From assembly GCA_003649495.1 (NCBI GenBank), contig QMRZ01000037.1, positions 1-11,277 of the forward strand: a stretch of DNA of 11,277 nt, given 5' to 3'. The notes beneath the pieces are model-generated. The model saw only the letters and a list, made by a program, of their open reading frames with translations. It ran no database searches and was not told where the DNA came from. The position numbers and the translations under genes were made by a program. The stretch comes from Thermoprotei archaeon (GTDB lineage: Archaea > Thermoproteota > Thermoprotei > Thermofilales > Thermofilaceae). This document shows positions 1 through 6,383 of the stretch, piece by piece; position 1 is the stretch's first letter; every line of letters begins with the position of its first letter.

Positions 1-687
1 TGTCTTAGATCCCCCCTCTTCCTTACTCACGTAATACCAGCCAGCAATATCCCACTCCTGGGTGGAGAGGAGTGCGTAGGCTATTGAGAAGCCAGCCTTA
101 TATCCTTGGATGTAGACGTAGTGGGCATTAGCCCAGCTCTTATCGTCGACCATTACTTTTAGGATGTTTACGCGCTTACGCTCCCCGTAGGCATCAACTA
201 TTATTGCCTGTGAGGCTGGGCCTGTCCTGGGGCATGTAGCCTCAGCTCCCAGCATTTTTAGTGGGCATGGCGCCCTACTTGCGAGCCTCCTCCCCCTCTC
301 CCCAAGCTCTACTACTAGCGTGTGCATGCTTGCTGGCTTTAGCTTGCTCCACTCTATGTTGAAGGCCTTCATGACGGCATCTCCATCATCAGCTATGGCG
401 GTTACCAGGAATGTGGGGGTTATCCCTCTATCACGAACCCCGCCCCATTCATTAAACATCCCAGTTAAATCGAGTGTCACTTCCGCGAAGCCAGTCTCAG
501 TCCTCAAACCCCTCAAAAACCTAAAGCCACCGGGGTAGGAGGCAAACACGTACACCATAGCCGGCGTAAGCCTACCCTCCCTGTACACCAGAATCCTAAA
601 CACCACGACCTTGGGCATTAGGGGAGCTAGGAGAAGCAAGCTGATAATCACGAAAATGACTATCAATACTATCCTTTTAATAAGCAT
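1..687 (-). CDS. Membrane-anchored surface protein of unknown function, C-terminus beyond left edge
   Basis: An open frame of 229 codons runs from an ATG at 687 to the first base of the window without a stop, so the gene is truncated by the window edge. The N-terminus (MLIKRIVLIV, continuing hydrophobic to about residue 23) is a typical signal anchor with positively charged residues at 4 and 5. The remaining 200 residues are soluble and probably outside the cell, rich in beta-prone segments (for example VVVFRILVYR at 27-36). Two cysteines, C141 and C152, could form a disulfide, which is common in secreted hyperthermophile proteins. There is no lipobox. I do not recognise the family. The unbroken frame, the archaeal start context and the coherent membrane-anchor layout make it a real gene rather than a chance frame. 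Confidence 0.75.
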   Translation of the reverse strand, partial: MLIKRIVLIVIFVIISLLLLAPLMPKVVVFRILVYREGRLTPAMVYVFASYPGGFRFLRGLRTETGFAEVTLDLTGMFNEWGGVRDRGITPTFLVTAIADDGDAVMKAFNIEWSKLKPASMHTLVVELGERGRRLASRAPCPLKMLGAEATCPRTGPASQAIIVDAYGERKRVNILKVMVDDKSWANAHYVYIQGYKAGFSIAYALLSTQEWDIAGWYYVSKEEGGSKT

Positions 688-720
688 GCTATTAATTTAC
701 TCAGCTCTGAGGGTGAAATA

Positions 721-742
721 GTTAACGTTAACCGCTATTAAG
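721..742 (-). promoter_or_regulatory. Probable promoter and palindrome upstream of the left-edge gene
   Basis: On the minus strand a TTAATA element (736-741) lies about 50 bases before the ATG at 687. Directly downstream of it is a perfect 12-base palindrome, GTTAACGTTAAC (721-732). That places the palindrome between the TATA-like element and the expected transcription start near 713, a usual location for a repressor site in archaea. No other feature in the 192-base gap 688-879 was recognised apart from the GC-rich inverted repeat at 839-858. Confidence 0.3.
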
Positions 743-838
743 GCTACCAGGCTAACATATTGAAGTCCATAGCAGAGAGCCGCATTTTGGGCCCTGTAAT
801 GCTCTACTCGCCTTTATTCGTTATTACCTTTCCTCTCT

Positions 839-858
839 CCCCCCTTTCCTTAGGGGGG
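839..858. repeat. GC-rich inverted repeat downstream of the MscS-like gene
   Basis: Six C (839-844) and six G (853-858) flank an eight-base loop, giving a perfect 6-bp GC stem about 20 bases past the stop of the MscS-like gene. Read on that gene's strand it is followed by purine-rich sequence and not by a T tract, so it is not a classical terminator. It could still mark a 3' end or be chance in a C-rich stretch. Confidence 0.3.
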
Positions 859-879
859 TAGGTGAGCTGCTAGTAGCCT

Positions 880-1716
880 CTAACCCTCCTTCCGGCCCTC
901 CCTCAGAATCCTGTATCCCCGCTTTAGGAAGGTCTTCTTAGGCACTACGATCACTGTCCCATCCTCGTCCTCCATCTCTACTAGGAGCGCAGTTATCCTC
1001 TTAACCTTGCCTTTATAGTCCCCCACTTCCACCATCATGCCTACTCTCAGATCCCGCGGCTCATTGAAGAGCAGGATGGGGGCCTCATCCCTCAGCCCCA
1101 CGCCCACTAGGAGAGCCAGGGCTAGGCCAACTCCAAGGGCTAGAGTCAGGAAGACCGCCTGGGCCACTGAGGATACTACGCGGGGGGCTATGTCAGCTAT
1201 CTCGAACGTCATGAAGACCACAGCTAGATACATGAAGTACCTCAGCCCGACGACCATGAGGTCGGCTACCCTCTCAGGCAGGGCTCTCTCCTTAGCTAAA
1301 CTCCCCACTAGGCTGGCTAGCCACTCAACAATGACTACGCCTATGAGAAATACTATGATAGAGCCCACTAACCTGGGTATGTACCCGGCAATCATGGCGC
1401 TGAGCTCCTGGACTACGGGTATCTGGAGTAGCGAGAGAGCCGCTAGCACTGTAATGGCGTATATCGACATCCTCACCAGGATTGATAGGATTCGTGAAAG
1501 GGGGTAGCCAGCAGCCGATAGCCTCCTGCCTACCTCGGATGCCTCGAACCCCTTGTCAAGCTTCAGCAGCCTCGCTGCTCCTACTACAGCCCTCCCCGTA
1601 AGCCTGCCGACCAGGTACCCCACTACGAGTATCACTATGGAGGAGAGTATGCTGGGCAGCAGGTTCGCCAGCGAGGAGATAAGCCCCTCTAGCACCTCAA
1701 TGAAATTCGCTGGCAT
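880..1716 (-). CDS. MscS-like mechanosensitive channel family protein, short form
   Basis: The 278-residue product has about five membrane segments, roughly residues 14-38, 74-99, 108-134, 152-173 and 182-209. The last is glycine/alanine-rich like the pore-lining helix of MscS (ALGVGLALALLVGVGLRDEA). It is followed by a small beta-domain with the family pattern LRVGMMVEVGDYKGKVKRI and a DEDGTVIVVPKK stretch near residues 251-262. Family members release ions when membrane tension rises. The protein ends right after this beta-domain, so the C-terminal alpha/beta vestibule of E. coli MscS is absent, and the usual Pro-Asn at the end of the beta-domain is Pro-Lys. The ATG at 1716 is preceded at the right distance by a TATA-like element, so the mRNA is probably leaderless. 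It lies 51 bases after the ion transporter gene on the same strand. Confidence 0.75.
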   Translation of the reverse strand: MPANFIEVLEGLISSLANLLPSILSSIVILVVGYLVGRLTGRAVVGAARLLKLDKGFEASEVGRRLSAAGYPLSRILSILVRMSIYAITVLAALSLLQIPVVQELSAMIAGYIPRLVGSIIVFLIGVVIVEWLASLVGSLAKERALPERVADLMVVGLRYFMYLAVVFMTFEIADIAPRVVSSVAQAVFLTLALGVGLALALLVGVGLRDEAPILLFNEPRDLRVGMMVEVGDYKGKVKRITALLVEMEDEDGTVIVVPKKTFLKRGYRILREGRKEG

Positions 1717-1737
1717 CCAGCCTTAGTGGTTGGAGGC

Positions 1738-1745
1738 CTATTAAC
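1738..1745 (-). promoter_or_regulatory. TATA-like element for the MscS-like gene
   Basis: On the minus strand GTTAATAG is preceded by purine-rich GGAAAG, a possible BRE. Its centre is about 26 bases before the ATG at 1716, so transcription would begin at or next to the start codon. The gene can therefore be transcribed independently of the transporter gene upstream. Confidence 0.45.
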
Positions 1746-1767
1746 GTCTTTCCACATAGCCTGCCAG

Positions 1768-3048
1768 TTAGAGGAGGTTTAACGCGGTTAGAGATGCTAC
1801 GTAGATCATCGAGAGGAGTATCTGCATGATGGCTAGGGGCGCGCCCTTCTTGAGGAACTCGCCCATAGTCACGCGCATCCCCCTCCTCTCCAGGAATCTG
1901 ACGCCTATCAGGACTGAGGGGGAGGCGAAGGTTGTCAAGTTCCCCCCCAGGTTGCTGCCTATAATCATGGCCCAGTAGAGTGGGAGTGCCCGTAAGCCGG
2001 TGGTCTCAGCCACGCCCTTAACTATGGGGTACAGCAGCAGCACCACCGGGATGTTGTCTATGAACGCCGATATGAGCGCGCACATCAAGAGGAGGAGGGG
2101 GGCGGCCAAGACTTCGGGCATCCCGAGGAGAGGGGCTATGGCTGAGCTCACGGCATCCAGCACGCCGCTCCTCTCCAGCCCCCCAACGAATACGAAGAAG
2201 CCCCCTACGAAGAATGGTATGCCCCAGTCAACGCTCCTGAATACCTCGTCGGGGTCTAGGCTACTTAAGAGGAACGTCGCAGTCACGAATATGAACGTGA
2301 TGAGCGTTAAGTTGAGTCCTATTAAGTCGCTCATTGAGGCAGCTGTTAGGAACGCTGCGAAAATAGCTGTGGAGCGGTACAGGGCTGTACTGTTTACAAC
2401 GTGAGCTCTCAGGGAGTCTCTCTTCCACGCCGCACCCCCCGCTTCACCAGATGTCATCACCCTAGTGGAGTAGAATAGAGCTAACGCAGTCAGCATTAAT
2501 ATCAGGGGGCCAGTCACTCTCAGGAAGTCGGCGAACCCCAGCCCCGTCTTAGTTGAGACTATCAGCGCGGGGACTGAGCTTAAGGGCAGCAGCAGGCCAC
2601 CTACGTTGGTCTGGAGGCACTCAAGTATCACAAGCTCTTCTGCCTCCACGCCAGCCAGGGCTGCTAGTCTCAGAGTTATGTTTCCCATGACGAGCATCAC
2701 TGTAACGTTGCTAGAGATTCCCGAGAAGAGGGTCGTTAATGCTATGAGCGCGTAGACTAGCGCCCTGGGCCTGGGGCCTATTAACCTGGCGAGGCTCATG
2801 CCTACAACGTCGAAAAGGCCTGACCTGCTGATGGACTCAAAGAGTATCAGTACGCCGGTGATGAACAGCACAGTATCCACATTCATCATCTCAATGATGT
2901 CAGCTGGCTTAAACAAGCCGTAGGATATCCCGAAGTATGCGCTGAGTACTGCCGCCAGTATAGCTACCACTGCTCTATGCTCTATCTCTGCCACTAGCAG
3001 CAGCACGATAACTACCAGTATGAGCGTGAAGGTAGTGAATGGGGTCAC
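1768..3048 (-). CDS. ArsB/NhaD (ion transporter) superfamily permease
   Basis: The 426-residue integral membrane protein has 11-12 hydrophobic helices in two homologous halves. Diagnostic stretches are SGISSNVTVMLVMGNI (about 109-124) in the first half, and ALISAFIDNIPVVLLLYPIV followed by IGSNLGGNLTTFASPSVL (about 325-380) in the second. These match the SNxxxxxxxxP/DNxP and GGN re-entrant motifs of the ArsB, NhaD and P-protein group. Such carriers move arsenite, organic anions or Na+ in exchange for H+; the substrate cannot be read from the sequence. No ars regulator or arsenate reductase gene is nearby, so an arsenic role is not supported and Na+/H+ exchange or anion transport is equally possible. 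The start is GTG at 3048, sharing GTGA with the stop of the upstream small membrane protein. A GAGG about eight bases ahead may be its ribosome-binding site. Confidence 0.85.
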   Translation of the reverse strand: MTPFTTFTLILVVIVLLLVAEIEHRAVVAILAAVLSAYFGISYGLFKPADIIEMMNVDTVLFITGVLILFESISRSGLFDVVGMSLARLIGPRPRALVYALIALTTLFSGISSNVTVMLVMGNITLRLAALAGVEAEELVILECLQTNVGGLLLPLSSVPALIVSTKTGLGFADFLRVTGPLILMLTALALFYSTRVMTSGEAGGAAWKRDSLRAHVVNSTALYRSTAIFAAFLTAASMSDLIGLNLTLITFIFVTATFLLSSLDPDEVFRSVDWGIPFFVGGFFVFVGGLERSGVLDAVSSAIAPLLGMPEVLAAPLLLLMCALISAFIDNIPVVLLLYPIVKGVAETTGLRALPLYWAMIIGSNLGGNLTTFASPSVLIGVRFLERRGMRVTMGEFLKKGAPLAIMQILLSMIYVASLTALNLL

Positions 3049-3365
3049 TTGTGCCCCCTCAGTAATCTATAAGAGGTCACTACTATATCAACTAGTAGCG
3101 GGATTCCAATGGCCGCCACCGCTAGCAGCATGAGCACCTCTAGGGGGCTCGAGCCCAGCCTCAGCTTTACAGCCTCGTGGAGCAGTACTAGGAATATCAT
3201 GTATACGACTCCATGGATAAGCCTCTTAGGCAGTAGGGAAGCCCCACTATACTCCTCATCAAACTTCCTCTTGATTGAGATGTAAGCGTAGTAGCCTAAG
3301 CTGAAGGCTAGCGCCACCGATACTGTTAGCAACCAGTACGCCACGAGTTCTGAGCCAGACTCCAC
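3045..3365 (-). CDS. Small three-helix membrane protein coupled to the ion transporter
   Basis: The 106-residue product has three predicted membrane helices (about 8-29, 48-66 and 73-97), with a basic loop IKRKFDEEY between the first two and a basic tail RLLRGHK. I do not recognise the family. It is the first gene of the minus-strand set. Its stop overlaps the transporter start in the four bases GTGA, an arrangement that normally couples translation and often joins partners of one complex. The start is GTG at 3365, chosen because a TATA-like element lies about 28 bases before it and no earlier in-frame start is available. It might be an accessory subunit of the transporter or an independent protein. 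Confidence 0.7.
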   Translation of the reverse strand: MESGSELVAYWLLTVSVALAFSLGYYAYISIKRKFDEEYSGASLLPKRLIHGVVYMIFLVLLHEAVKLRLGSSPLEVLMLLAVAAIGIPLLVDIVVTSYRLLRGHK

Positions 3366-3390
3366 AGCGGGTAAGGAGGGGGGCAGGAGC

Positions 3391-3397
3391 TATATTT
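3391..3397 (-). promoter_or_regulatory. TATA-like element for the small membrane protein/transporter operon
   Basis: The minus strand reads AAATATA here, about 28 bases before the GTG at 3365, placing the transcription start within a few bases of that codon. The 158-base gap 3366-3523 separates this promoter from the divergent promoter of the creatininase-family gene. It also holds a short inverted repeat CACAG-CAA-CTGTG at 3432-3444 of unknown meaning. Confidence 0.5.
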
Positions 3398-3493
3398 CTA
3401 GTGGCCAAGCACTGGTTCACAAGCTAATCTCCACAGCAACTGTGTCCATGGGGACGCTACAGCTAGCACACGTTGAGCGAAGGGCCTTAAAAC

Positions 3494-3501
3494 GTTATTT
3501 A
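3494..3501 (+). promoter_or_regulatory. TATA-like element for the creatininase-family gene
   Basis: GTTATTTA is centred about 26 bases before the GTG at 3524, consistent with a leaderless message. A second AT-rich element, CTTAAAAC, lies at 3486-3493 and is a less well-spaced alternative. Confidence 0.4.
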
Positions 3502-3523
3502 GGCCTAGGGAGAGTTATGAGGC

Positions 3524-4312
3524 GTGAGCGAGGTCGAGTGGGCTAAGCTAGCATACCCTGATGTGGAGTCTCTCGATAGGGAGAAAACGGTCGTCATCCT
3601 GCCTATAGGCTCCATGGAAGTCCATGGGCCTCACCTCCCCTTGGGCCAGGATACCCTAGTCGTTCACCGAGTAGCAGTGGAGGCTGCTAGGAAGTCGCCG
3701 CCCGCGCTCGTGCTCCCACCACTTTACTACGCGTATGTCCCTGAGAATAGGCACTTCCCAGGGACGATTTCCCTGAGCGGAGTTACCCTACTGAAGCTGC
3801 TGGAGGAGATATGCGATGAAGTTTATAGAAATGGATTTAAAAGGATATTAATACTGAATGGACATGGGGGCAATACCCGGTTACTCAGGCTCTTCGTGAG
3901 GGAGATGCAGGAGAGAGGTAAGCGATATCTACTGTATGTCTGGGCCGAGCCCTGGAGAGCCATCCACGGCCTCATAGAGAGATTGAGGGAGACTGAGACG
4001 ATAGGTCACGCCGGGGAAATAGAGACGAGCTTCAGCCTGTACCTCTTCCCACAGCTGTGTAGGATGGATAGGGTGAAGAGACCGGCTAAATTGGGGCCTG
4101 TGTGGGTGGTTGAAGGTCTCGAGACAATGGCTGACTGGATATGCTTCGCGGTGGAGGGCTACTTAGGCGATCCTAGAGCTGCAAGTAGCGAGAAGGGGGA
4201 GAAGCTGTTTAATGCATGGGTAGAGAAGCTCGTGGAGGTAATCGAGAAAGTGAGGAGAGATGAGCTCTATGAGCGGGTACTCGATGAATTCTACTCGCGG
4301 GCGGGCTACTAG
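3524..4312 (+). CDS. Creatininase-family metalloamidohydrolase
   Basis: The 262-residue product has the full creatininase-family signature. LPIGSMEVHGPHLPLGQD (26-43) holds probable metal ligands E32, H34 and D43; RHFPGTISLSG follows at 76-86; ILNGHGGN (110-117) holds H114; and GHAGEIETS (161-169) holds E165. The family hydrolyses cyclic or linear amide C-N bonds with two metal ions. In archaea one member, ArfB, deformylates a pyrimidine intermediate of riboflavin and F420 synthesis, which is the most plausible specific role. Creatinine degradation is unlikely here. Overall sequence does not let me choose between ArfB and other family activities, and no riboflavin or F420 gene is adjacent. 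The start is GTG at 3524, set by the TATA-like element at 3494-3501; an ATG at 3517 is in another frame with an early stop. Confidence 0.85.
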   Translation: MSEVEWAKLAYPDVESLDREKTVVILPIGSMEVHGPHLPLGQDTLVVHRVAVEAARKSPPALVLPPLYYAYVPENRHFPGTISLSGVTLLKLLEEICDEVYRNGFKRILILNGHGGNTRLLRLFVREMQERGKRYLLYVWAEPWRAIHGLIERLRETETIGHAGEIETSFSLYLFPQLCRMDRVKRPAKLGPVWVVEGLETMADWICFAVEGYLGDPRAASSEKGEKLFNAWVEKLVEVIEKVRRDELYERVLDEFYSRAGY

Positions 4313-4556
4313 CCTCATAGCAGCAGTGGGCTCATCCCCATTTATCACTCTTTACAGTGCGCTGGGGGCGGAGGGGGTGACATCTAAGAAACCCGCAGCA
4401 GAGCTAGCTGAGCTCGTGAAGAGAGGCTATGAGCTGATAGTAGTGGAGAGGCATGAGGCTCTTCAGTTAGGCAATCTCAAGTACAGGCACCCTCTGCCTC
4501 TAATAGTCGACATGCCTGCTCTACGTGTAGGGATGAGTGCTAATGATTCATCTTAG
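4269..4556 (+). CDS. Small protein resembling V/A-type ATPase subunit F
   Basis: The 95-residue product resembles subunit F (AtpF/NtpG) of archaeal A-type ATP synthases. SLIAAVGSSPFITLYSALGAEGV corresponds to the first strand and helix, with a glycine after the hydrophobic strand. ELAELVKRGYELIVVE resembles the second helix-strand pair, and HPLPLIVDMP resembles the final PxIVxIP-like strand. Subunit F sits in the central stalk and regulates rotation. No other ATPase subunit gene lies nearby, so this would be a solitary copy or a protein that merely shares the fold. The start overlaps the end of the creatininase-family gene. ATG at 4269 is preceded by GAGGAG (4252-4257) at 11 bases; ATG at 4260 and at 4284 are alternatives, the last giving the length most usual for subunit F. 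The similarity was judged by eye. Confidence 0.55.
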   Translation: MSGYSMNSTRGRATSLIAAVGSSPFITLYSALGAEGVTSKKPAAELAELVKRGYELIVVERHEALQLGNLKYRHPLPLIVDMPALRVGMSANDSS

Positions 4557-4575
4557 CTAGCTCGACCATCTGGGG

Positions 4576-5139
4576 TCACTCTAGTGGCCTCTTTAGCTCG
4601 TAGGGCTTCCACCCGTGTTTAACTCTGAATTCGTTGATGAGCTCTATGGCCTTCAGCTTCTCCTCCTTAGGCATCTTCTTAGTCTTTAGGACTCCCATGA
4701 AGAGGGCGAAGGTCCTGGCATTGATCGTCCTGACTGGCACACCGTGCTCAAAGTCCTCCTCTAACTCCCTGAGAATCCCCCTCACCTCCTCAACACTACT
4801 AAGCCCGGGCTTACCCACGTCCTTAACCTGTCTACCCAGGTATAGCCTCCCCTTTTCAACTACGATGAACTTCCCATCCTCAAATGTTATCCTGCCCTTA
4901 ACTACTCTGTCGTAGAACTCCCAGGCATCAGCCGCGTCGGGAGCCCTCTCCCTAAGCCTCCTGAGTACCATGCGCCTAATCTCAGAGGTCCTCATCCCGT
5001 CTCTTACCTTAGAAGCCACCTCACGCGCTATCTCCCGGGCAACTTCCTCAGAGGCTCCAGCGGATACGCAGCTCCTGTAAACCTTCTCCTCATCGAACTC
5101 CTCTAATCTGCCATCCATTTTCACTACTTTCGGCTTCAC
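4576..5139 (-). CDS. Stand-alone ATP-cone domain protein
   Basis: Residues 4-80 of the 187-residue product form an ATP-cone. The sequence begins KVVKMDGRLEEFDEEKVYRS, continues with GMRTSEIRRMVLRRL and ends with AWEFYDRVVKGR, the order of conserved positions seen in NrdR, anaerobic and class I ribonucleotide reductases and archaeal 2-phosphoglycerate kinase. The ATP-cone binds ATP or dATP and acts as an allosteric sensor. The remaining 105 residues (FIVVEKGRLYLGRQVKDVGK onward) contain no zinc ribbon, kinase or reductase motif that I recognise, so this is neither NrdR nor 2PGK. The start is GTG at 5139, with a TATA-like element about 26 bases upstream (leaderless). It is divergent from deoC; both involve deoxyribose or nucleotide metabolism, though a functional link is only inference. 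Confidence 0.75.
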   Translation of the reverse strand: MKPKVVKMDGRLEEFDEEKVYRSCVSAGASEEVAREIAREVASKVRDGMRTSEIRRMVLRRLRERAPDAADAWEFYDRVVKGRITFEDGKFIVVEKGRLYLGRQVKDVGKPGLSSVEEVRGILRELEEDFEHGVPVRTINARTFALFMGVLKTKKMPKEEKLKAIELINEFRVKHGWKPYELKRPLE

Positions 5140-5161
5140 ACCATCAGATTCTGAACTCTAG

Positions 5162-5170
5162 CATATATTT
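5162..5170. promoter_or_regulatory. Shared TATA-like element between the ATP-cone gene and deoC
   Basis: CATATATTT is the only strong AT-rich element in the 31 bases between the two divergent genes. On the minus strand it is centred about 26 bases before the GTG at 5139, an ideal leaderless distance. On the plus strand it would start transcription near 5192, downstream of the longest deoC start (GTG 5171) but before the in-frame GTG at 5207. Confidence 0.5.
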
Positions 5171-5911
5171 GTGGCCTCCGAGCCGCTTCACATATTAGAC
5201 ACTCAAGTGGAGCTAGCCTCGGCTGGGATCTTGAAGCGGGCTGAGCTAGCCAGGTTAATAGATTACGCGCTAGTGAAGCCCTCTCACACTTCGAGAGACA
5301 TTGAGAGAGCCTGTGAGGAGGTAGCTAGGCACGGCATAGGCGTCCTTTGCGTCCTGCCGCCCTTCGTCGAGCTAGCTGCTAAGCGGCTGAAGGGCACGGG
5401 TAGCAGGGTGTGTGGAGTAGTCGCCTTCCCCTTCGGAGCCAGCCCCACCGAGGTTAAGGCTAGAGAGGCTGAGCTGGTAGTAGCCAGGGGGGCTGCAGAA
5501 GTGGATTTTGTCATGAACATCCCCCTATTCAAGTCCGGCAAGTATGAGTGCGTGGCTAGAGACTTGGAGGAGGTAGTGGAGGCCGCGAAGAGGGCGGGGG
5601 AGAGGGAGGGGAGAGAAGTGATAGTCAAGGTGATAATAGAGACTGGCTACTTGACGCCTGAGGAGATTATGGAAGCTAGCAAGCTAGTAGAGGAAGCTGG
5701 CGCCGATTACGTAAAGACGTGCACCGGGTTTGGCCCTCGAGGAGCCACGATCGAGGATGTACGGCTCATATTAAAGGCTGTCAAGAGGGCTAGGGTTAAG
5801 GCTGCTGGAGGGATATCAACGTATGAGAGAGCGTTAGAGTTCATAAGGGCTGGGGCATCTAGGATAGGCACTTCGCATGCACTCGAGATACTGGAGGGCG
5901 CTCCCTTATAG
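5171..5911 (+). CDS. deoC: Deoxyribose-phosphate aldolase (DeoC)
   Basis: The product (246 residues at most) is a class I aldolase cleaving 2-deoxyribose 5-phosphate to acetaldehyde and glyceraldehyde 3-phosphate, the last step of deoxynucleoside breakdown. Family landmarks are ARLIDYALVKPSHT (27-40), CVLPPFV (60-66), the phosphate/substrate region AFPFGASPTEVKAREA (85-100), EVDFVMNI with D112, KVIIETGYLTPEEI (153-166), GADYVKTCTG with the Schiff-base lysine K182, and VKAAGGISTYERAL with K210. D112 and K210 match the E. coli proton-relay pair (D102, K201) and K182 matches K167. The start is uncertain: GTG 5171 is the longest, but the only TATA-like element (5162-5170) abuts it, so GTG 5207, which gives 234 residues, fits the promoter better. 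The 3' end overlaps the convergent nikR stop by six bases. The BMP-type importer at 10101-11277 could supply nucleosides. Confidence 0.93.
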   Translation: MASEPLHILDTQVELASAGILKRAELARLIDYALVKPSHTSRDIERACEEVARHGIGVLCVLPPFVELAAKRLKGTGSRVCGVVAFPFGASPTEVKAREAELVVARGAAEVDFVMNIPLFKSGKYECVARDLEEVVEAAKRAGEREGREVIVKVIIETGYLTPEEIMEASKLVEEAGADYVKTCTGFGPRGATIEDVRLILKAVKRARVKAAGGISTYERALEFIRAGASRIGTSHALEILEGAPL

Positions 5912-6313
5912 CCCGGGAAGCTGAACTGCAGTTACCGCTAGGTGTTTTACCCCTTTAACCTTTCCCAACTCCCTTATGAAGCTCTTAATCTTCTCAGCTT
6001 CTCCTTTTAGAGCTACAGCTTCAAAGCATAGGTCCTCTGAGACGTGGATGTGAAGAGTGGATACCACAACGTCTAGATACCTATGCCCCAATTCCCTCAG
6101 CTCCTCCGACGAGTGATGACCCTCATAGCAGTAGGATGCTATGCAGACAACCATCCCCCTCCAGTCCATCCTTAGCTCCTCTATGAGCCTTCTAATAGCC
6201 TCTGCTACTGCCTGGCTTCTGCTCTTGAAGCCCTGAGATACTAGCTTATCGAGCTCGGCTAGAAGACTCTGAGGCAGTGTCACACTAATTCTCACGCACT
6301 TATCCCCTCTCAT
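5906..6313 (-). CDS. nikR: Nickel-responsive transcriptional regulator NikR
   Basis: The 135-residue product has the two-domain NikR layout. An N-terminal ribbon-helix-helix DNA-binding domain (CVRISVTLPQSLLAELDKLV, then SRSQAVAEAIRRLIEE, about 6-46) precedes a C-terminal ACT-like nickel-sensing domain. The four high-affinity nickel ligands are present with exact E. coli spacing: H77, H88, H90 and C96, in GHRYLDVVVSTLHIHVSEDLC. NikR is a tetramer that binds DNA when nickel is bound and usually represses nickel uptake genes. No nickel transporter lies in the window, so its other targets are elsewhere. The frame is open to 6397, but I chose ATG 6313 because the family begins a few residues before the first beta strand, and because the upstream part would run through the promoter and the start of the eL33 gene. 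A perfect palindrome directly precedes the start codon. Confidence 0.92.
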   Translation of the reverse strand: MRGDKCVRISVTLPQSLLAELDKLVSQGFKSRSQAVAEAIRRLIEELRMDWRGMVVCIASYCYEGHHSSEELRELGHRYLDVVVSTLHIHVSEDLCFEAVALKGEAEKIKSFIRELGKVKGVKHLAVTAVQLPGL

Positions 6314-6331
6314 GCTTATACGCGTATAAGC
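6314..6331. promoter_or_regulatory. 18-base perfect palindrome, candidate NikR autoregulatory operator
   Basis: GCTTATACGCGTATAAGC reads identically on both strands and abuts the nikR ATG. With a TATA-like element centred at 6351, nikR transcription is expected to begin near 6325, inside the palindrome, so a bound dimer or tetramer would block initiation. The half-site GTATAA resembles the GTATGA half-site of E. coli NikR, but spacing and orientation differ, so binding by NikR is inferred from position. Confidence 0.55.
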
Positions 6332-6346
6332 TCGCGGCGGGTGGAG

Positions 6347-6355
6347 AAAATTTTT
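6347..6355. promoter_or_regulatory. Bidirectional TATA-like core between nikR and eL33
   Basis: AAAATTTTT is nearly symmetrical and is the only AT-rich element in the 70-base divergent gap. About 26 bases to the right lies position 6377, seven bases before the eL33 ATG at 6384. The same distance to the left reaches about 6325, twelve bases before the nikR ATG at 6313. One core element may therefore serve both genes. Confidence 0.5.
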
Positions 6356-6383
6356 ACCTTCTGCACTGAAACATGCCAGCGGT

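Noticed and set aside
320..538. 72-residue plus-strand frame
   Set aside because: It lies opposite the left-edge membrane-anchored gene and has low-complexity, shadow-like composition and no promoter.
1037..1507. 156-residue plus-strand frame opposite the MscS-like gene
   Set aside because: It is a shadow of the real minus-strand gene; Thr/Arg/Ser-rich composition typical of antisense frames.
2296..2315. GTGATGA C-box-like sequence inside the transporter gene, and similar ones at 2858 and 6112
   Set aside because: They lie in or opposite coding sequence and lack the remaining boxes at proper spacing.
1768..3048. Arsenite resistance locus
   Set aside because: Only the transporter superfamily is supported; no ArsR, ArsC, ArsA or ArsM-like gene is adjacent.
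4576..5139. NrdR repressor
   Set aside because: There is no N-terminal zinc ribbon; the ATP-cone begins within the first residues.
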